Positions 25,505-32,861 of a stretch of 60,232 nucleotides of DNA are shown one piece after another. A program made the position numbers and the translations under genes. Source of the DNA: a virus; the IMG/VR virus record IMGVR_UViG_3300045921_000410, positions 1 through 60,232 of that record; one strand, 5' to 3'. The number at the start of each line of letters is the position of its first letter. Position 1 is the stretch's first letter. The notes under the pieces are model-generated. The model worked only from the letters and a program-made list of their open reading frames with translations, ran no database searches and was not told the DNA's origin.

Positions 25505-25534
25505 AAAAAAAAAGGGAACCAAATCGGTTCCCTT
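25505..25534 (-). terminator. Rho-independent terminator
   Basis: AAGGGAACC with GGTTCCCTT, 5-nt loop and a T8 tail. The stem arms are identical to the terminator at 22436-22465. Confidence 0.85.
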
Positions 25535-25539
25535 AAATC

Positions 25540-26409
25540 TCATATTAAAGCTTTTTTCAAAATTTGCAATCCATAAGCGTTTTCACTTTCCAAAATTGGA
25601 AGCAAGTCTCGGACTGCAATTTCTTTTGTATTTTCCAAGCCATACTTTTTACAAAACTCATTTACTCCAAAACTACAAGCCCCTGTGATTTCAGAGTAAA
25701 GTCTTCTTGTCATCTTAGTATCTAAAGTGACATTGTTGAGCCGAAAGTATTTTTTGACTGATTTATCGATTTTTTTGTACAAACCTTCGATCGCGTCGCC
25801 CCATGAAATTTCAGAGTGATATGCAAAATTCCCACGAACCGCAATCTTAACTCTTTTTGCTTCAATGTCTCGACCATCTTGCACAAAAACTTCCGCATCG
25901 ATCAAAGTGATTCCTTGTTTCACGGTTTTTGAGTAAATCTTTTTATTGATAATCCCGTCAATCACAAGGAATTTTCTGGGAACGCTATCAATGTCCGATA
26001 GACAAAAATTAACACTGTAAATCGATTGTGAGTTTAAGTACTTGCCTGACTTGGCAGTTTTATATCTTTTAAGCAATTCGAATTCTTCATCGCTTGCAGT
26101 AAAAACTGTTCGGTTTTTGGTGATCGCAAGGAACTTAAACTTTTCCAAAAATAACTCAGAAAGAATAGAAACCTTGGACAAATTGTACCTATCTCTCAAA
26201 GTTTCAAATTCTGCATCTTTGATTTGTTTTCTTTCGGCTCTTTTTTGCATGACAGTTTTTGCAAACGCCAAAGACTCTTTTTGCGATACATTTACAAGAT
26301 TTTGTGATTTGTAATTTTTGCAAAATTCGCAAATGTCTTTTTGTGTTAATTTTTCGGAATTTACACAAAAATCGTATAAAGCTTTAAAATATTTAGTATC
26401 TGTTTTCAT
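25540..26409 (-). CDS. Unknown accessory protein
   Basis: 289 aa, basic and helical in the N-terminal half with a beta-rich middle (FLVIDGIINKKIY, then ITLIDAEVFVQDGRDIEAKRVKIAVRGN). No catalytic motif that I can name. The leader is different from the shared element: it holds a small hairpin, TTCCCA with TGGGAA, at 26424-26443. It ends in a strong terminator. Confidence 0.6.
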   Translation of the reverse strand: MKTDTKYFKALYDFCVNSEKLTQKDICEFCKNYKSQNLVNVSQKESLAFAKTVMQKRAERKQIKDAEFETLRDRYNLSKVSILSELFLEKFKFLAITKNRTVFTASDEEFELLKRYKTAKSGKYLNSQSIYSVNFCLSDIDSVPRKFLVIDGIINKKIYSKTVKQGITLIDAEVFVQDGRDIEAKRVKIAVRGNFAYHSEISWGDAIEGLYKKIDKSVKKYFRLNNVTLDTKMTRRLYSEITGACSFGVNEFCKKYGLENTKEIAVRDLLPILESENAYGLQILKKALI

Positions 26410-26423
26410 CGTTTTGTACCTCA

Positions 26424-26443
26424 GACCATTCCCAGTTGCATGG
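26424..26443 (-). promoter_or_regulatory. Leader hairpin before the 289-aa gene
   Basis: TTCCCA and TGGGAA form a 6-bp stem with an 8-nt or smaller loop in the place where other units carry the shared element. It may block or set translation; this is inferred only from position. Confidence 0.35.
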
Positions 26444-26479
26444 GAAGGTTTCGCTTATTTAAAGCTCATCAGTGAGGTT

Positions 26480-26656
26480 TTAGAATTGCTCAGTGATATG
26501 AGCGATAAATGCTTTTTTATCCATTACTCTTTCCACAACCCCGTTTTTGTTGAGCAATCCATATCTGGTCTTGTAACCAGTTATAAACGAAAATCTTTCG
26601 TATCCAAAACGGTTATTTGCATTCTCAATTATTTGATTTAATTCTGTTTTGTTCAT
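26480..26656 (-). CDS. Small unknown accessory protein
   Basis: 58 aa from the ATG at 26656 behind GAGGTAAAAACG. It begins MNKTELNQIIENANN and has a GYERFSFITGYKTRYG segment; basic, probably alpha/beta. Preceded by a full shared element. No family recognised. Confidence 0.55.
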   Translation of the reverse strand: MNKTELNQIIENANNRFGYERFSFITGYKTRYGLLNKNGVVERVMDKKAFIAHITEQF

Positions 26657-26710
26657 CGTTTTTACCTCTTTCATTAATGTAAGTAAAACAAATTAAAAAA
26701 GTGTCGCTTA
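26657..26710 (-). promoter_or_regulatory. Shared 5' element, copy 5
   Basis: GCGACAC, T-rich tract, TTTTACTTAC, ATTAATGAAAGAGG leader. It follows the terminator of the upstream unit by a few bases, fitting a fresh transcription start. Confidence 0.7.
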
Positions 26711-26711
26711 A

Positions 26712-26741
26712 AATAAACCCCGGTTTTTGAACAGAACCGGG
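26712..26741 (-). terminator. Rho-independent terminator
   Basis: CCCGGTT with AACCGGG and a T-rich tail (GTTTATTTTAA). It ends the gene at 26759 and abuts shared element copy 5. Confidence 0.7.
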
Positions 26742-26758
26742 AAACTGTGTTTGAGAGA

Positions 26759-27114
26759 TCAATCACGATGAAATGATTGCGTTGTGCTGACCTCATCTTT
26801 GTATATATCCGACATACATTCTATTTGAAATACGGGATGGTCTAATTCCTTTTTCAAAGTATGGATTTTTCTTTCTTCCGCAATACCATCAACAATTATC
26901 CAAGTCAACTCTTGATTATTCTCTAAATTTTTCGCATATATTATGTATTCGTATTCTTCTACTTTTTCAACGTGAAACTCAGAATCCATCTGTATAAGAT
27001 CCATTCTAAATTTATGATTTTCGTCTATCTTTTGAACCAATTCCTGATATTTGCAAATAATAAAGATTATTTTTTTAATCTCTGATTGCCATTTTGACTT
27101 AATTTAATTTCCAT
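26759..27114 (-). CDS. Accessory protein with internal frameshift site
   Basis: The canonical leader (GAGGTAAAAACG) places the start at 27114, but that frame ends after 15 codons at TAA. The heptamer A AAA AAA at 27070-27076 sits directly before this TAA, and a -1 slip continues in an open frame to 26759, giving about 118 aa. Alternatively translation starts at TTG 27040 (93 aa) or the A7 run has lost one A. The product is acidic (EVEKVEEYEYIIYA) with no known family. Coordinates span both frames. Confidence 0.55.
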
Positions 27115-27168
27115 CGTTTTTACCTCTTTCATTTATAAAAGTAAACTAAAAAGAAAAAGTGTCGCTTT
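27115..27168 (-). promoter_or_regulatory. Shared 5' element, copy 6
   Basis: Identical to copy 2 over almost the full length, from GCGACAC to the ATG at 27114. Its presence supports 27114 as the intended start of the frameshifted gene. Confidence 0.7.
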
Positions 27169-27526
27169 AAATTCTGCTTTTAACTTGATTTCTAAAACAG
27201 GCTATGTCTTCCAATTCTAAAATCGCTGAATCAGTAAAACCGAAAATCCAATTGGATTTTATATTATGGTCATTCATAAAAAATTGAATTGTCTCAGCTA
27301 AATCTAAAACCATCGGCTCGATTAAATCTGTTATTGTATTAGCTACTTGATTGTTCATGGGCTGGAAAAGATCATAGTACTGCTCTAAGCTTTTTTGATT
27401 TCCAAAACTATCAAGTATAATTCTATTTTTATTAAGCCTGTGTTTTAAAATAATAACCTGAACATTTTTTAAATTTAGTTTTTGGTCTAAATAATTACAA
27501 AGTTTTTCACTATTTTCTAAATCCAT
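27167..27526 (-). CDS. Unknown accessory protein
   Basis: 119 aa, leucine-rich and helical, with an internal acidic C-terminal part (DSAILELEDIACF). AGGAG precedes the ATG. It is the last gene of a short operon with 27532 and 27909 and runs into the next shared element. Not recognised. Confidence 0.55.
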   Translation of the reverse strand: MDLENSEKLCNYLDQKLNLKNVQVIILKHRLNKNRIILDSFGNQKSLEQYYDLFQPMNNQVANTITDLIEPMVLDLAETIQFFMNDHNIKSNWIFGFTDSAILELEDIACFRNQVKSRI

Positions 27527-27531
27527 ACTCT

Positions 27532-27912
27532 TTACTCCTGTTTTTTCAAACTATTCCTATTTACAAAAATCTGTTTTTCATAGTCTGGAATGTCCAGTAA
27601 AATACTTTGCGACAAAATGTATTCAATGACCGCATCTAATAAATCAAAATTTTCAGTTATTTTATCTTCAAAAACTTTTATTTCTACTTCAAACTTAAAA
27701 ATTTTTATTTTTTGTTCTTTAACTGAATTTGGATTTTCTATATCAAAGCTACCATCTGATTTTTCATCCCACCGAACACAGTAAACTAATCCATCCGATC
27801 CTTTCGCAAAACAAACAAGCTCGTATGAATTCTCTTGCAAACTATCTTCTTTTCTTCTCAACTGTTTTATGTCGGGAATTTGTAGACTTATATTTTTATA
27901 ATTTAAATTCAT
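27532..27912 (-). CDS. Unknown accessory protein
   Basis: 126 aa with a beta-rich centre (YELVCFAKGSDGLVYCVRWDEKSDG), which has the look of small phage proteins handling no known ligand, and a helical C-terminus. Overlaps the upstream gene by 4 bases. Function unknown. Confidence 0.55.
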   Translation of the reverse strand: MNLNYKNISLQIPDIKQLRRKEDSLQENSYELVCFAKGSDGLVYCVRWDEKSDGSFDIENPNSVKEQKIKIFKFEVEIKVFEDKITENFDLLDAVIEYILSQSILLDIPDYEKQIFVNRNSLKKQE

Positions 27913-28118
27913 TTTTTACCTACTTTTTTATACTTAAATACGGGTTTAGAAGTCTGGGAAAAATTCCAAAAACAATCTAAACCTAACATTTTATACTCAG
28001 TTATTATTCTGTTTCTTTCCTTTCTAAAATCAAAATCGCTTTTAAATTTAGAACTATCTAATGAGTCGATATTTGTTACCGACCCATCCGCATTTAAAAC
28101 ATTTATGTAAATAATCAT
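27909..28118 (-). CDS. Small unknown protein
   Basis: 69 aa from the ATG at 28118 (a longer start at 28166 would overlap the upstream gene more). It begins MIIYINVLNADGSV and ends in lysines. No strong ribosome site is visible, so it is likely coupled to the upstream gene, which ends 5 bases before. Confidence 0.45.
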   Translation of the reverse strand: MIIYINVLNADGSVTNIDSLDSSKFKSDFDFRKERNRIITEYKMLGLDCFWNFSQTSKPVFKYKKVGKK

Positions 28119-28122
28119 ATTA

Positions 28123-28434
28123 CTATAACCGAGTACGCAATTTTGTATAATTTTCAAAAATCTCAACTAACTGCTCGGCGTAAACATCCATTATTTGTTC
28201 TTTGATTTTTTTCTGTCCACTTTTACGATCAAGATTAAAAAATGTTAAATCGTACATATCGTTTCCGAACATATCGTTTCCATTCAGTACAATTTCTAAA
28301 TACTTAGCAACCCTAGTTATTTTTAGTTTTAATAACAAGCCATTCTCGATTATGACAGAACTCGACCCTGTCATAACTAGAAATCTATCTCCGCCTAACT
28401 GATTAAAAATTGTTTTAGCTACTGTTTTGTTCAT
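28123..28434 (-). CDS. Conserved small phage protein
   Basis: 103 aa from the ATG at 28434 (GGAG and AAAAACG leader). The order NQLGGDRFLVMTG ... NGLLLKLKI ... MYDLTFF ... VYAEQLVEIFE matches a small protein family I know from many phages, function unknown. The start half of the shared leader is present, but the GCGACAC half is not, because the gene follows the pentapeptide gene in one operon. Confidence 0.65.
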   Translation of the reverse strand: MNKTVAKTIFNQLGGDRFLVMTGSSSVIIENGLLLKLKITRVAKYLEIVLNGNDMFGNDMYDLTFFNLDRKSGQKKIKEQIMDVYAEQLVEIFENYTKLRTRL

Positions 28435-28450
28435 CGTTTTTATCTCCTTC

Positions 28451-29131
28451 TTATCTCCCATTCATTTTCTTAACTATGGGGATTATAAAATCTTTATACT
28501 CTTTGCAGAATCTTAAAGCTTTCGAATCTATTTCTGAAATTCTTTCATCGCTGAAAGATTCCCACTCTTCTATCGAGTGTTGTTCGCATCCGATTGCTAA
28601 CTGGTCTTTTGTGAATGCAATATGCCATTTAAGACCAATTATGTTTTTTATGTATATCCCATCTCCTACACAAAGAAATATCTTAGCACCTCGAAAATCA
28701 GCGTTTTCGAGATTAGCATTTCTAAAATCAGCATTCATAAGATTTGCATTTGTAAAATTAGTAAATCTTAAATCGGCATCTCTGAAATTAGCATCGTTAA
28801 GATTATTGTCTCTGAAATCAGAATATCTTAAATTAGCATATGCAAAATTAACACTCGCCAAATATGCATTTCTAAAATCAGCATCCATAAGATTTGCACA
28901 AGTGAAATCAGCATTTCTAAAATCAGCATCTCTAAAATCAGCATCTCTTAAATCAGCATCTCTTAAATCAGCCGATTTGAAATCAGCATTTCTAAAATCA
29001 GCATCTCTGAAATCGACATTTCTTAAATCAGCGTCTTTAAAATCAGCTCTCTCACCACCATCTATGCCCTCTAACCATAATTTATGTTTTTCCAAAATTG
29101 TTTCTATCTCAGTTTTACTTAGTTTTTTCAT
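28451..29131 (-). CDS. Pentapeptide repeat protein
   Basis: 226 aa from the ATG at 29131 behind GAGGT. About residues 25-155 are some 25 pentapeptide units of the A(D/N)(L/F)xx type, which fold as a right-handed square beta-helix. The C-terminal region with LKWHIAFTKDQLAIGCEQHS and IEEWESFSDE is a tail I know from phage and bacterial members. Some such proteins mimic DNA and bind gyrase (Qnr, MfpA); whether this one does is unknown. Its leader (29132-29210) can form competing hairpins. Confidence 0.85.
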   Translation of the reverse strand: MKKLSKTEIETILEKHKLWLEGIDGGERADFKDADLRNVDFRDADFRNADFKSADLRDADLRDADFRDADFRNADFTCANLMDADFRNAYLASVNFAYANLRYSDFRDNNLNDANFRDADLRFTNFTNANLMNADFRNANLENADFRGAKIFLCVGDGIYIKNIIGLKWHIAFTKDQLAIGCEQHSIEEWESFSDERISEIDSKALRFCKEYKDFIIPIVKKMNGR

Positions 29132-29152
29132 TCTTTTATACCTCATTTTTTT

Positions 29153-29210
29153 AGAAAAGCTTACTTTTCTATCCTTACGGGCTAGCTATCTAACCCGCAA
29201 GGTAGAAAAA
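29153..29210 (-). promoter_or_regulatory. Competing hairpins before the pentapeptide gene
   Basis: A long stem joins 29067-like TTTTCTA.CCTTACGGG (29167-29181) with CCCGCAAGGTAGAAAA (29194-29209); the mismatch at 29177/29198 is U-G in minus-strand RNA and T at 29172 bulges. The segment CTTTTCT at the base can also pair with AGAAAAG at 29153-29159. The stem overlaps the stop of the upstream gene. There is no clean T tail, so it is more an attenuator or processing site than a plain terminator. Confidence 0.45.
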
Positions 29211-29789
29211 CAAACTACCTGTCGATCCACCGACAAGTGTTTCTTTTAGATTTTTTGCGTCTTTATAGGTAACGTTTAAATCAATTCTTAATTCTTGGAT
29301 AGTTGGAAGATCGGAGACTGTTTCATAGTTGTCCTTGTAAAAATGTAATGTTTCTCCATTATCTCCGTTCTCGTCATCTAGCCAAACCATAATGTTTGAT
29401 TTGTAAATTTTGATTATACTGATTTTCCTTTTTTGTTTTTCTTTTCTAAGTTTAAGATCGGCATCCTTGAGATTCGCATTATTAAGCACGTTAGGTGCTA
29501 TTTTAGCATTCCCAGGGGTTTGTCCAACTTTTGTTGTATTTTTTTTAATCAAAGCTTTGATTCGGCTTTTTGTTTCTGTGCTTACTTGATCCCAGGGTAA
29601 ATTTTTTGTTTTGAAAATTCCATACCCATCCCCGTTGTCTATAACAATATAATGTGTGCCTTGCTCTTTGTATACTAACAAACCGCCATAATCCAAGGAT
29701 TCGACACAGCAATTTTCGTAATTTTCTGGGTCAAATTCTTCGTAACTTATTACTTCTTGTCTTTTTTCTAACTCTTTAAGTGTTCTCAT
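29190..29789 (-). CDS. Accessory protein with short pentapeptide-like patch
   Basis: 199 aa. The middle has NNANLKDADLKLRK, two or three units resembling the neighbouring pentapeptide gene; before it lies a beta-like YGGLLVYKEQGTHYIVIDNG. The C-terminus IQELRIDLNVTYKDAKNLKETL is basic and mixed. It may be a chimera that borrowed sequence from its neighbour. Preceded by a shared 5' element. Not recognised otherwise. Confidence 0.55.
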   Translation of the reverse strand: MRTLKELEKRQEVISYEEFDPENYENCCVESLDYGGLLVYKEQGTHYIVIDNGDGYGIFKTKNLPWDQVSTETKSRIKALIKKNTTKVGQTPGNAKIAPNVLNNANLKDADLKLRKEKQKRKISIIKIYKSNIMVWLDDENGDNGETLHFYKDNYETVSDLPTIQELRIDLNVTYKDAKNLKETLVGGSTGSLFFYLAG

Positions 29790-29842
29790 CGTTATTTACC
29801 TCTTTCATTAATGTAAGTAAATTAAAACAAAAAAGTGTCGCC
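29790..29842 (-). promoter_or_regulatory. Shared 5' element, copy 7
   Basis: GGCGACAC, T tract, AATTTACTTAC, ATTAATGAAAGAGGT leader before the ATG at 29789. Here GGCGACACTTTT is also coding: the upstream HAD-like gene ends inside it (GDTFLF then TAA at 29822). Confidence 0.65.
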
Positions 29843-30268
29843 ATTTCGAAAAATTTCTGACCAAATAAACCTAATTTTTAAAGCTTGTGCAAGCTCTGAG
29901 TCTACAACTCTATCACCAATTACTATAGAATTTTTATAGTCAATAATCACAAAATTATAAAATAAATCTCTTTCTGCTAAAGCAATCATACCTATCCCTG
30001 GTTTACGTATAATTGACTTTATATCTTGCGGATAAAAACAATAATAAATAGAATAAAAAGGATTACGAATAAACATGTTTTCTAATTTGAATTGGCTATT
30101 ACATAAACCAACAACTTCATAATTAGCGTCTTTATATTTCCAAATTTTATCTTCAATTCCAGGATATAATTTATAATCATATTTATTTTCTGGGAAAGCT
30201 TTACCCGATGCAGTTTGTCTAACCGTACTATCTATATCAATAAATAAAACAGGTTTAACTTCGTACAT
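29822..30268 (-). CDS. HAD-family phosphatase, PNKP/HisB-N-like
   Basis: 148 aa. The nucleophile motif is FIDIDSTVR (D11, D13), motif II is in VVGLCNSQ, and the C-terminal motif is VIGDRVVDSELAQALKIRFIW with RKPGIGM before it. This order is that of small HAD phosphatases such as the 3'-phosphatase half of polynucleotide kinase. A role in repairing nicked phage nucleic acids is possible, but the substrate cannot be read from the sequence. Confidence 0.7.
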   Translation of the reverse strand: MYEVKPVLFIDIDSTVRQTASGKAFPENKYDYKLYPGIEDKIWKYKDANYEVVGLCNSQFKLENMFIRNPFYSIYYCFYPQDIKSIIRKPGIGMIALAERDLFYNFVIIDYKNSIVIGDRVVDSELAQALKIRFIWSEIFRNGDTFLF

Positions 30269-30273
30269 TTTTT

Positions 30274-30453
30274 TTATCTCTTATTAGCAATAAACCACAT
30301 AGCGTACAGAATGTTAGCTATAACAATTAACCAGATAAAAATAAATCTCATAACCGGGTGCCAATTTAAAAAATTAAAACTTAAATAAACAAAAGAAAAC
30401 ATAAAGTACAAAACAGTAACTACTATTGAATTGTAAATACCAAAAATTCTCAT
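30274..30453 (-). CDS. Small two-span membrane protein
   Basis: 59 aa, from the ATG at 30453 overlapping the upstream stop as ATGA. Two hydrophobic spans are visible: VVTVLYFMFSFVYLSF and MRFIFIWLIVIANILYAMWF, joined by a short NWHPV turn, and a basic end. It could be a superinfection or lysis-related inner-membrane protein; no family recognised. Confidence 0.6.
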   Translation of the reverse strand: MRIFGIYNSIVVTVLYFMFSFVYLSFNFLNWHPVMRFIFIWLIVIANILYAMWFIANKR

Positions 30454-30704
30454 AACATAACCTCAAATATACTCATAAAATTGTCATCTTTGTAAACACT
30501 AAAATTTACACCATCGTAAACAATCCAATCACCAATATTTACTAATTGATTATATTTTGAACGCCGCAAAAATATATGTAAATTATTTGATTCCAATTTA
30601 ACTGAAAAATCTTTCTTCAACCAATTAACAATAATATCAAATTTATCAAAGCTATCAAAACAAACCGCCTCATACTCTTTTTTGATTTTACACTTGTGGA
30701 TCAT
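30450..30704 (-). CDS. Conserved small phage protein
   Basis: 84 aa. The pattern of an N-terminal strand, a helix ending IIVNWLKKDF, then GDWIVYDGVNFSVYKDDNF is a small phage protein type I have met often, with unknown function. Overlaps the zinc-motif gene upstream and the membrane gene downstream. Confidence 0.6.
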   Translation of the reverse strand: MIHKCKIKKEYEAVCFDSFDKFDIIVNWLKKDFSVKLESNNLHIFLRRSKYNQLVNIGDWIVYDGVNFSVYKDDNFMSIFEVML

Positions 30705-30936
30705 GTTTAATTTTTCTCCGCTTTGCGTTATACTCTTTGATTTTATGTTTATTATTTTGTAACCAATTAACGTTAGTTTTATTTTGACATTCTTTACAAC
30801 TGCTTTTTAATTTTAAAAAACTAGTCCTATGTTTATCTTGGGAAAACTCACTAAACTTTTTCCACTGGGAACACTTTGAACATACAATCATTGGCTCTCC
30901 GTGCTCATTAAACTTAATTATTCTTGGGTGTGCCAT
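30688..30936 (-). CDS. Small zinc-motif protein
   Basis: 82 aa with CSKC (residues 19-22) and CKEC (about 47-50), the treble-clef-like pair that in other phages precedes an HNH nuclease domain, here followed only by a basic helical tail (NKHKIKEYNAKRRKIK). So either a free-standing zinc protein that binds nucleic acid or a truncated HNH nuclease; no HNH histidines are present. Confidence 0.6.
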   Translation of the reverse strand: MAHPRIIKFNEHGEPMIVCSKCSQWKKFSEFSQDKHRTSFLKLKSSCKECQNKTNVNWLQNNKHKIKEYNAKRRKIKHDPQV

Positions 30937-30954
30937 GCCTGATCTGTTGCCTGA

Positions 30955-31287
30955 TTAATTTTTTTTGAATTTATGGGAAAGGTAAAGCGTTAGATGCCAA
31001 TCCAGATCTAAATTTAATCGATACGACAAAATAAAAGAATGAACGATTAACTCTGCAATCTTATCTTGAATTGATCCTTGTATATTATTTATGTAATATT
31101 CTTTTGGTTGTAAAGACTTTTCATATTCTTCAAAATCAGTAAGACTTGTCCAATTCCGATCTTTTGATATATCCATTCTTCTTAAATCGATTAAGATTTT
31201 CTCTAAACTATAAATATCTTTTTTAAAATCATTCAAACTCCGATCTAAACCACTTGATTCGATATAACTTATAATTTCCTTAACCAT
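30955..31287 (-). CDS. Unknown accessory protein
   Basis: 110 aa from the ATG at 31287 behind GGGGG. Helical, with an IQDKIAELIVHSFILSYRLN core. It overlaps the gene at 31280 by 8 bases. No known family. Confidence 0.55.
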   Translation of the reverse strand: MVKEIISYIESSGLDRSLNDFKKDIYSLEKILIDLRRMDISKDRNWTSLTDFEEYEKSLQPKEYYINNIQGSIQDKIAELIVHSFILSYRLNLDLDWHLTLYLSHKFKKN

Positions 31288-31486
31288 TGTTATCCCCCAT
31301 ATAAATACTTTTTTCCGCATCCGGATCATTTTCAAAAATCAACGAATCTGCTTTGACTTGATATATTAATCGATTTAATTCTACTACTGCCATTAATTCC
31401 TCATTCTTTTGATCGTAATAAAATCTATGAAAATACACTAGGTAAGACTCCGATGACGTTTCCGAAACGATTTTAGCTCGACGCAT
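31280..31486 (-). CDS. Small unknown protein, near-leaderless
   Basis: 68 aa starting MRRAKIVSETSS. It looks like the kind of small phage protein that encodes a simple beta domain with an acidic tail. No Shine-Dalgarno motif precedes the ATG, while a TTGACA-N16-TATTTT promoter ends 10 bases upstream. It begins the accessory-block operon that follows the lysis genes. Confidence 0.55.
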   Translation of the reverse strand: MRRAKIVSETSSESYLVYFHRFYYDQKNEELMAVVELNRLIYQVKADSLIFENDPDAEKSIYMGDNNG

Positions 31487-31496
31487 ATAAATATCA

Positions 31497-31524
31497 AAAA
31501 TAAACCATCATATATTTTTGTCAA
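31497..31524 (-). promoter_or_regulatory. Sigma-70-type promoter
   Basis: Minus strand TTGACA (31524-31519), 16-base spacer, TATTTT (31502-31497). Start would fall within a few bases of the ATG at 31486. It follows directly on the lysis terminator. Confidence 0.5.
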
Positions 31525-31533
31525 ACAATTTTA

Positions 31534-31570
31534 CAAAAAAAAGCACGAAAAGAATTTACTCTTCCCGTGC
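31534..31570 (-). terminator. Rho-independent terminator of lysis genes
   Basis: GCACGAAAAGA pairs with TCTTCCCGTGC; two mismatches are both U-G pairs in minus-strand RNA only, and T8 follows. Strong evidence that the minus strand is the transcript. Confidence 0.85.
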
Positions 31571-31596
31571 CAAAGTTTTAAATTCAGGAGACCGAT

Positions 31597-31920
31597 TTAA
31601 GATTTTATTTGTTTATATACTTGAACGGCAAATTCTACACCGTCTCGAATAAACTGGTAGGTAAGCATTATTACGCCACCTCCCGAAAATAATCCAGTAA
31701 GTGTAATATCGTTGTAACCAATCGAAACACCCGGGTAATAATGAGCTGAGACAAAACCAAGACCAAGCATTAAAAACGAAATTAAGTATCTAAGTAAATT
31801 TGAACTCCGAGTGATAGAGTGATCGACAAACTCTAAGCTTGTTTTTAACAATTCCTTAGCTTGTTCGGAATTTGGATCAAGATTTATTAATTCTTTGGCT
31901 GTATATTTTTTACGACTCAT
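31597..31920 (-). CDS. Holin-like membrane protein
   Basis: 107 aa from the ATG at 31920. A soluble, charged N-terminus of about 40 residues is followed by two hydrophobic spans (LLRYLISFLMLGLGFVSAHYY and DITLTGLFSGGGVIMLTYQFI) and a short basic tail. It overlaps the peptidase gene as ATGA. A holin would permeabilise the inner membrane at the end of infection; the call comes from topology and pairing. Confidence 0.6.
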   Translation of the reverse strand: MSRKKYTAKELINLDPNSEQAKELLKTSLEFVDHSITRSSNLLRYLISFLMLGLGFVSAHYYPGVSIGYNDITLTGLFSGGGVIMLTYQFIRDGVEFAVQVYKQIKS

Positions 31921-32543
31921 TTGAAACATTCCTCTTTTATGATATAAGAATAAGAAGTATATCTATGCTTGCGACCGTTTCTTTCGTACTCAAAACCATT
32001 AACAAGCATTTTTTTTAAAAAATCATCGGTAACTCTTACAAGCTCTCCATTATGATTTCCATAATTTGTATTTGGATCACCATAAGGGTCTTGTAATATT
32101 AAAGTTTTTGGAATTGAATTACTACCACCAACAACCGGGGATATATGGGAAGTGGCATTTCTTAATAAGTGTCCAATCCAAAATCCAACGACAACAGGTG
32201 CTTTATATTTTTGTATATAATCTCTAATTTGCTGATTACTAAACGTAACTCGTTCAAATTCTAATCGACCTTGAAAAACAAAATTTAAGTATCTTATATG
32301 CAACAAACCATGAAATCTATCTTCCCCTGGTTTTCTCAAATTAACTTTTTCAATATTGTGCAAATAACTGTAAGCTGTTATTCTATCAAAAGCACGATCG
32401 TTTAAAATTTGCCCCGCATATCTAGCCAAATGAGCAAAACTTTCAATCATACACTGATTATTTCTATTTGGTGTTTGATCTAAATTAAAATTGTCTCTTT
32501 GTGTTTCGTACGGTACTAGTGGATCGGTAAAAAACTCGCTCAT
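31917..32543 (-). CDS. C39-like peptidase, candidate endolysin
   Basis: 208 aa. The start of the domain, YETQRDNFN ... NNQCMIESFAHLAR, gives a Q and a nucleophile C31; SHISPVVGG supplies H133 and LILQDPYGD supplies D152, the order of papain-like C39-type peptidases. With the holin-like gene behind it, it is the best endolysin candidate. It has no signal peptide or wall-binding repeat that I can see. Alternatively it could process a virion protein. Confidence 0.6.
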   Translation of the reverse strand: MSEFFTDPLVPYETQRDNFNLDQTPNRNNQCMIESFAHLARYAGQILNDRAFDRITAYSYLHNIEKVNLRKPGEDRFHGLLHIRYLNFVFQGRLEFERVTFSNQQIRDYIQKYKAPVVVGFWIGHLLRNATSHISPVVGGSNSIPKTLILQDPYGDPNTNYGNHNGELVRVTDDFLKKMLVNGFEYERNGRKHRYTSYSYIIKEECFK

Positions 32544-32573
32544 ACGATTAGATTAACCAAGCATAAATGAAAA

Positions 32574-32861
32574 TCAATCTAATTTTATGAGTCTTTTTGT
32601 ATATTTTTGAATATTTGGTAAAATTTTTTGACTAACTGGAAACGATACCACGGCACAGAATACGATAGTTTTTACTCCAACGGAAGGATCAAATATAAAC
32701 CCGGACGTTATTATTTCACCATTTAAAGAATCAAGCTCCGCCAAAAAATCGTTTAACGGAACACTACTAACTTTATTATTATCTAGCTCAAAAACTGGAA
32801 CGTATATTTCACCGTTTTGGAATTGCTCACCACGGATATATAATTTAACTGATTTATGCAT
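32574..32861 (-). CDS. Small unknown protein
   Basis: 95 aa from the ATG at 32861. Beta-rich (VKLYIRGEQFQNGEIYVPVFELDNN), with a late FCAVVSFPVSQKI strand. It overlaps the gene at 32854 by 8 bases and resembles it in style. No family recognised; perhaps an accessory gene inserted between the portal and lysis genes. Confidence 0.5.
   Translation of the reverse strand: MHKSVKLYIRGEQFQNGEIYVPVFELDNNKVSSVPLNDFLAELDSLNGEIITSGFIFDPSVGVKTIVFCAVVSFPVSQKILPNIQKYTKRLIKLD

Noticed and set aside
28476-29249. Long plus-strand open frame with repeated SLKSA-like units
   Set aside because: It is the antisense image of the pentapeptide repeats on the minus strand; the repeat codons of the real gene avoid stops in this frame by composition.
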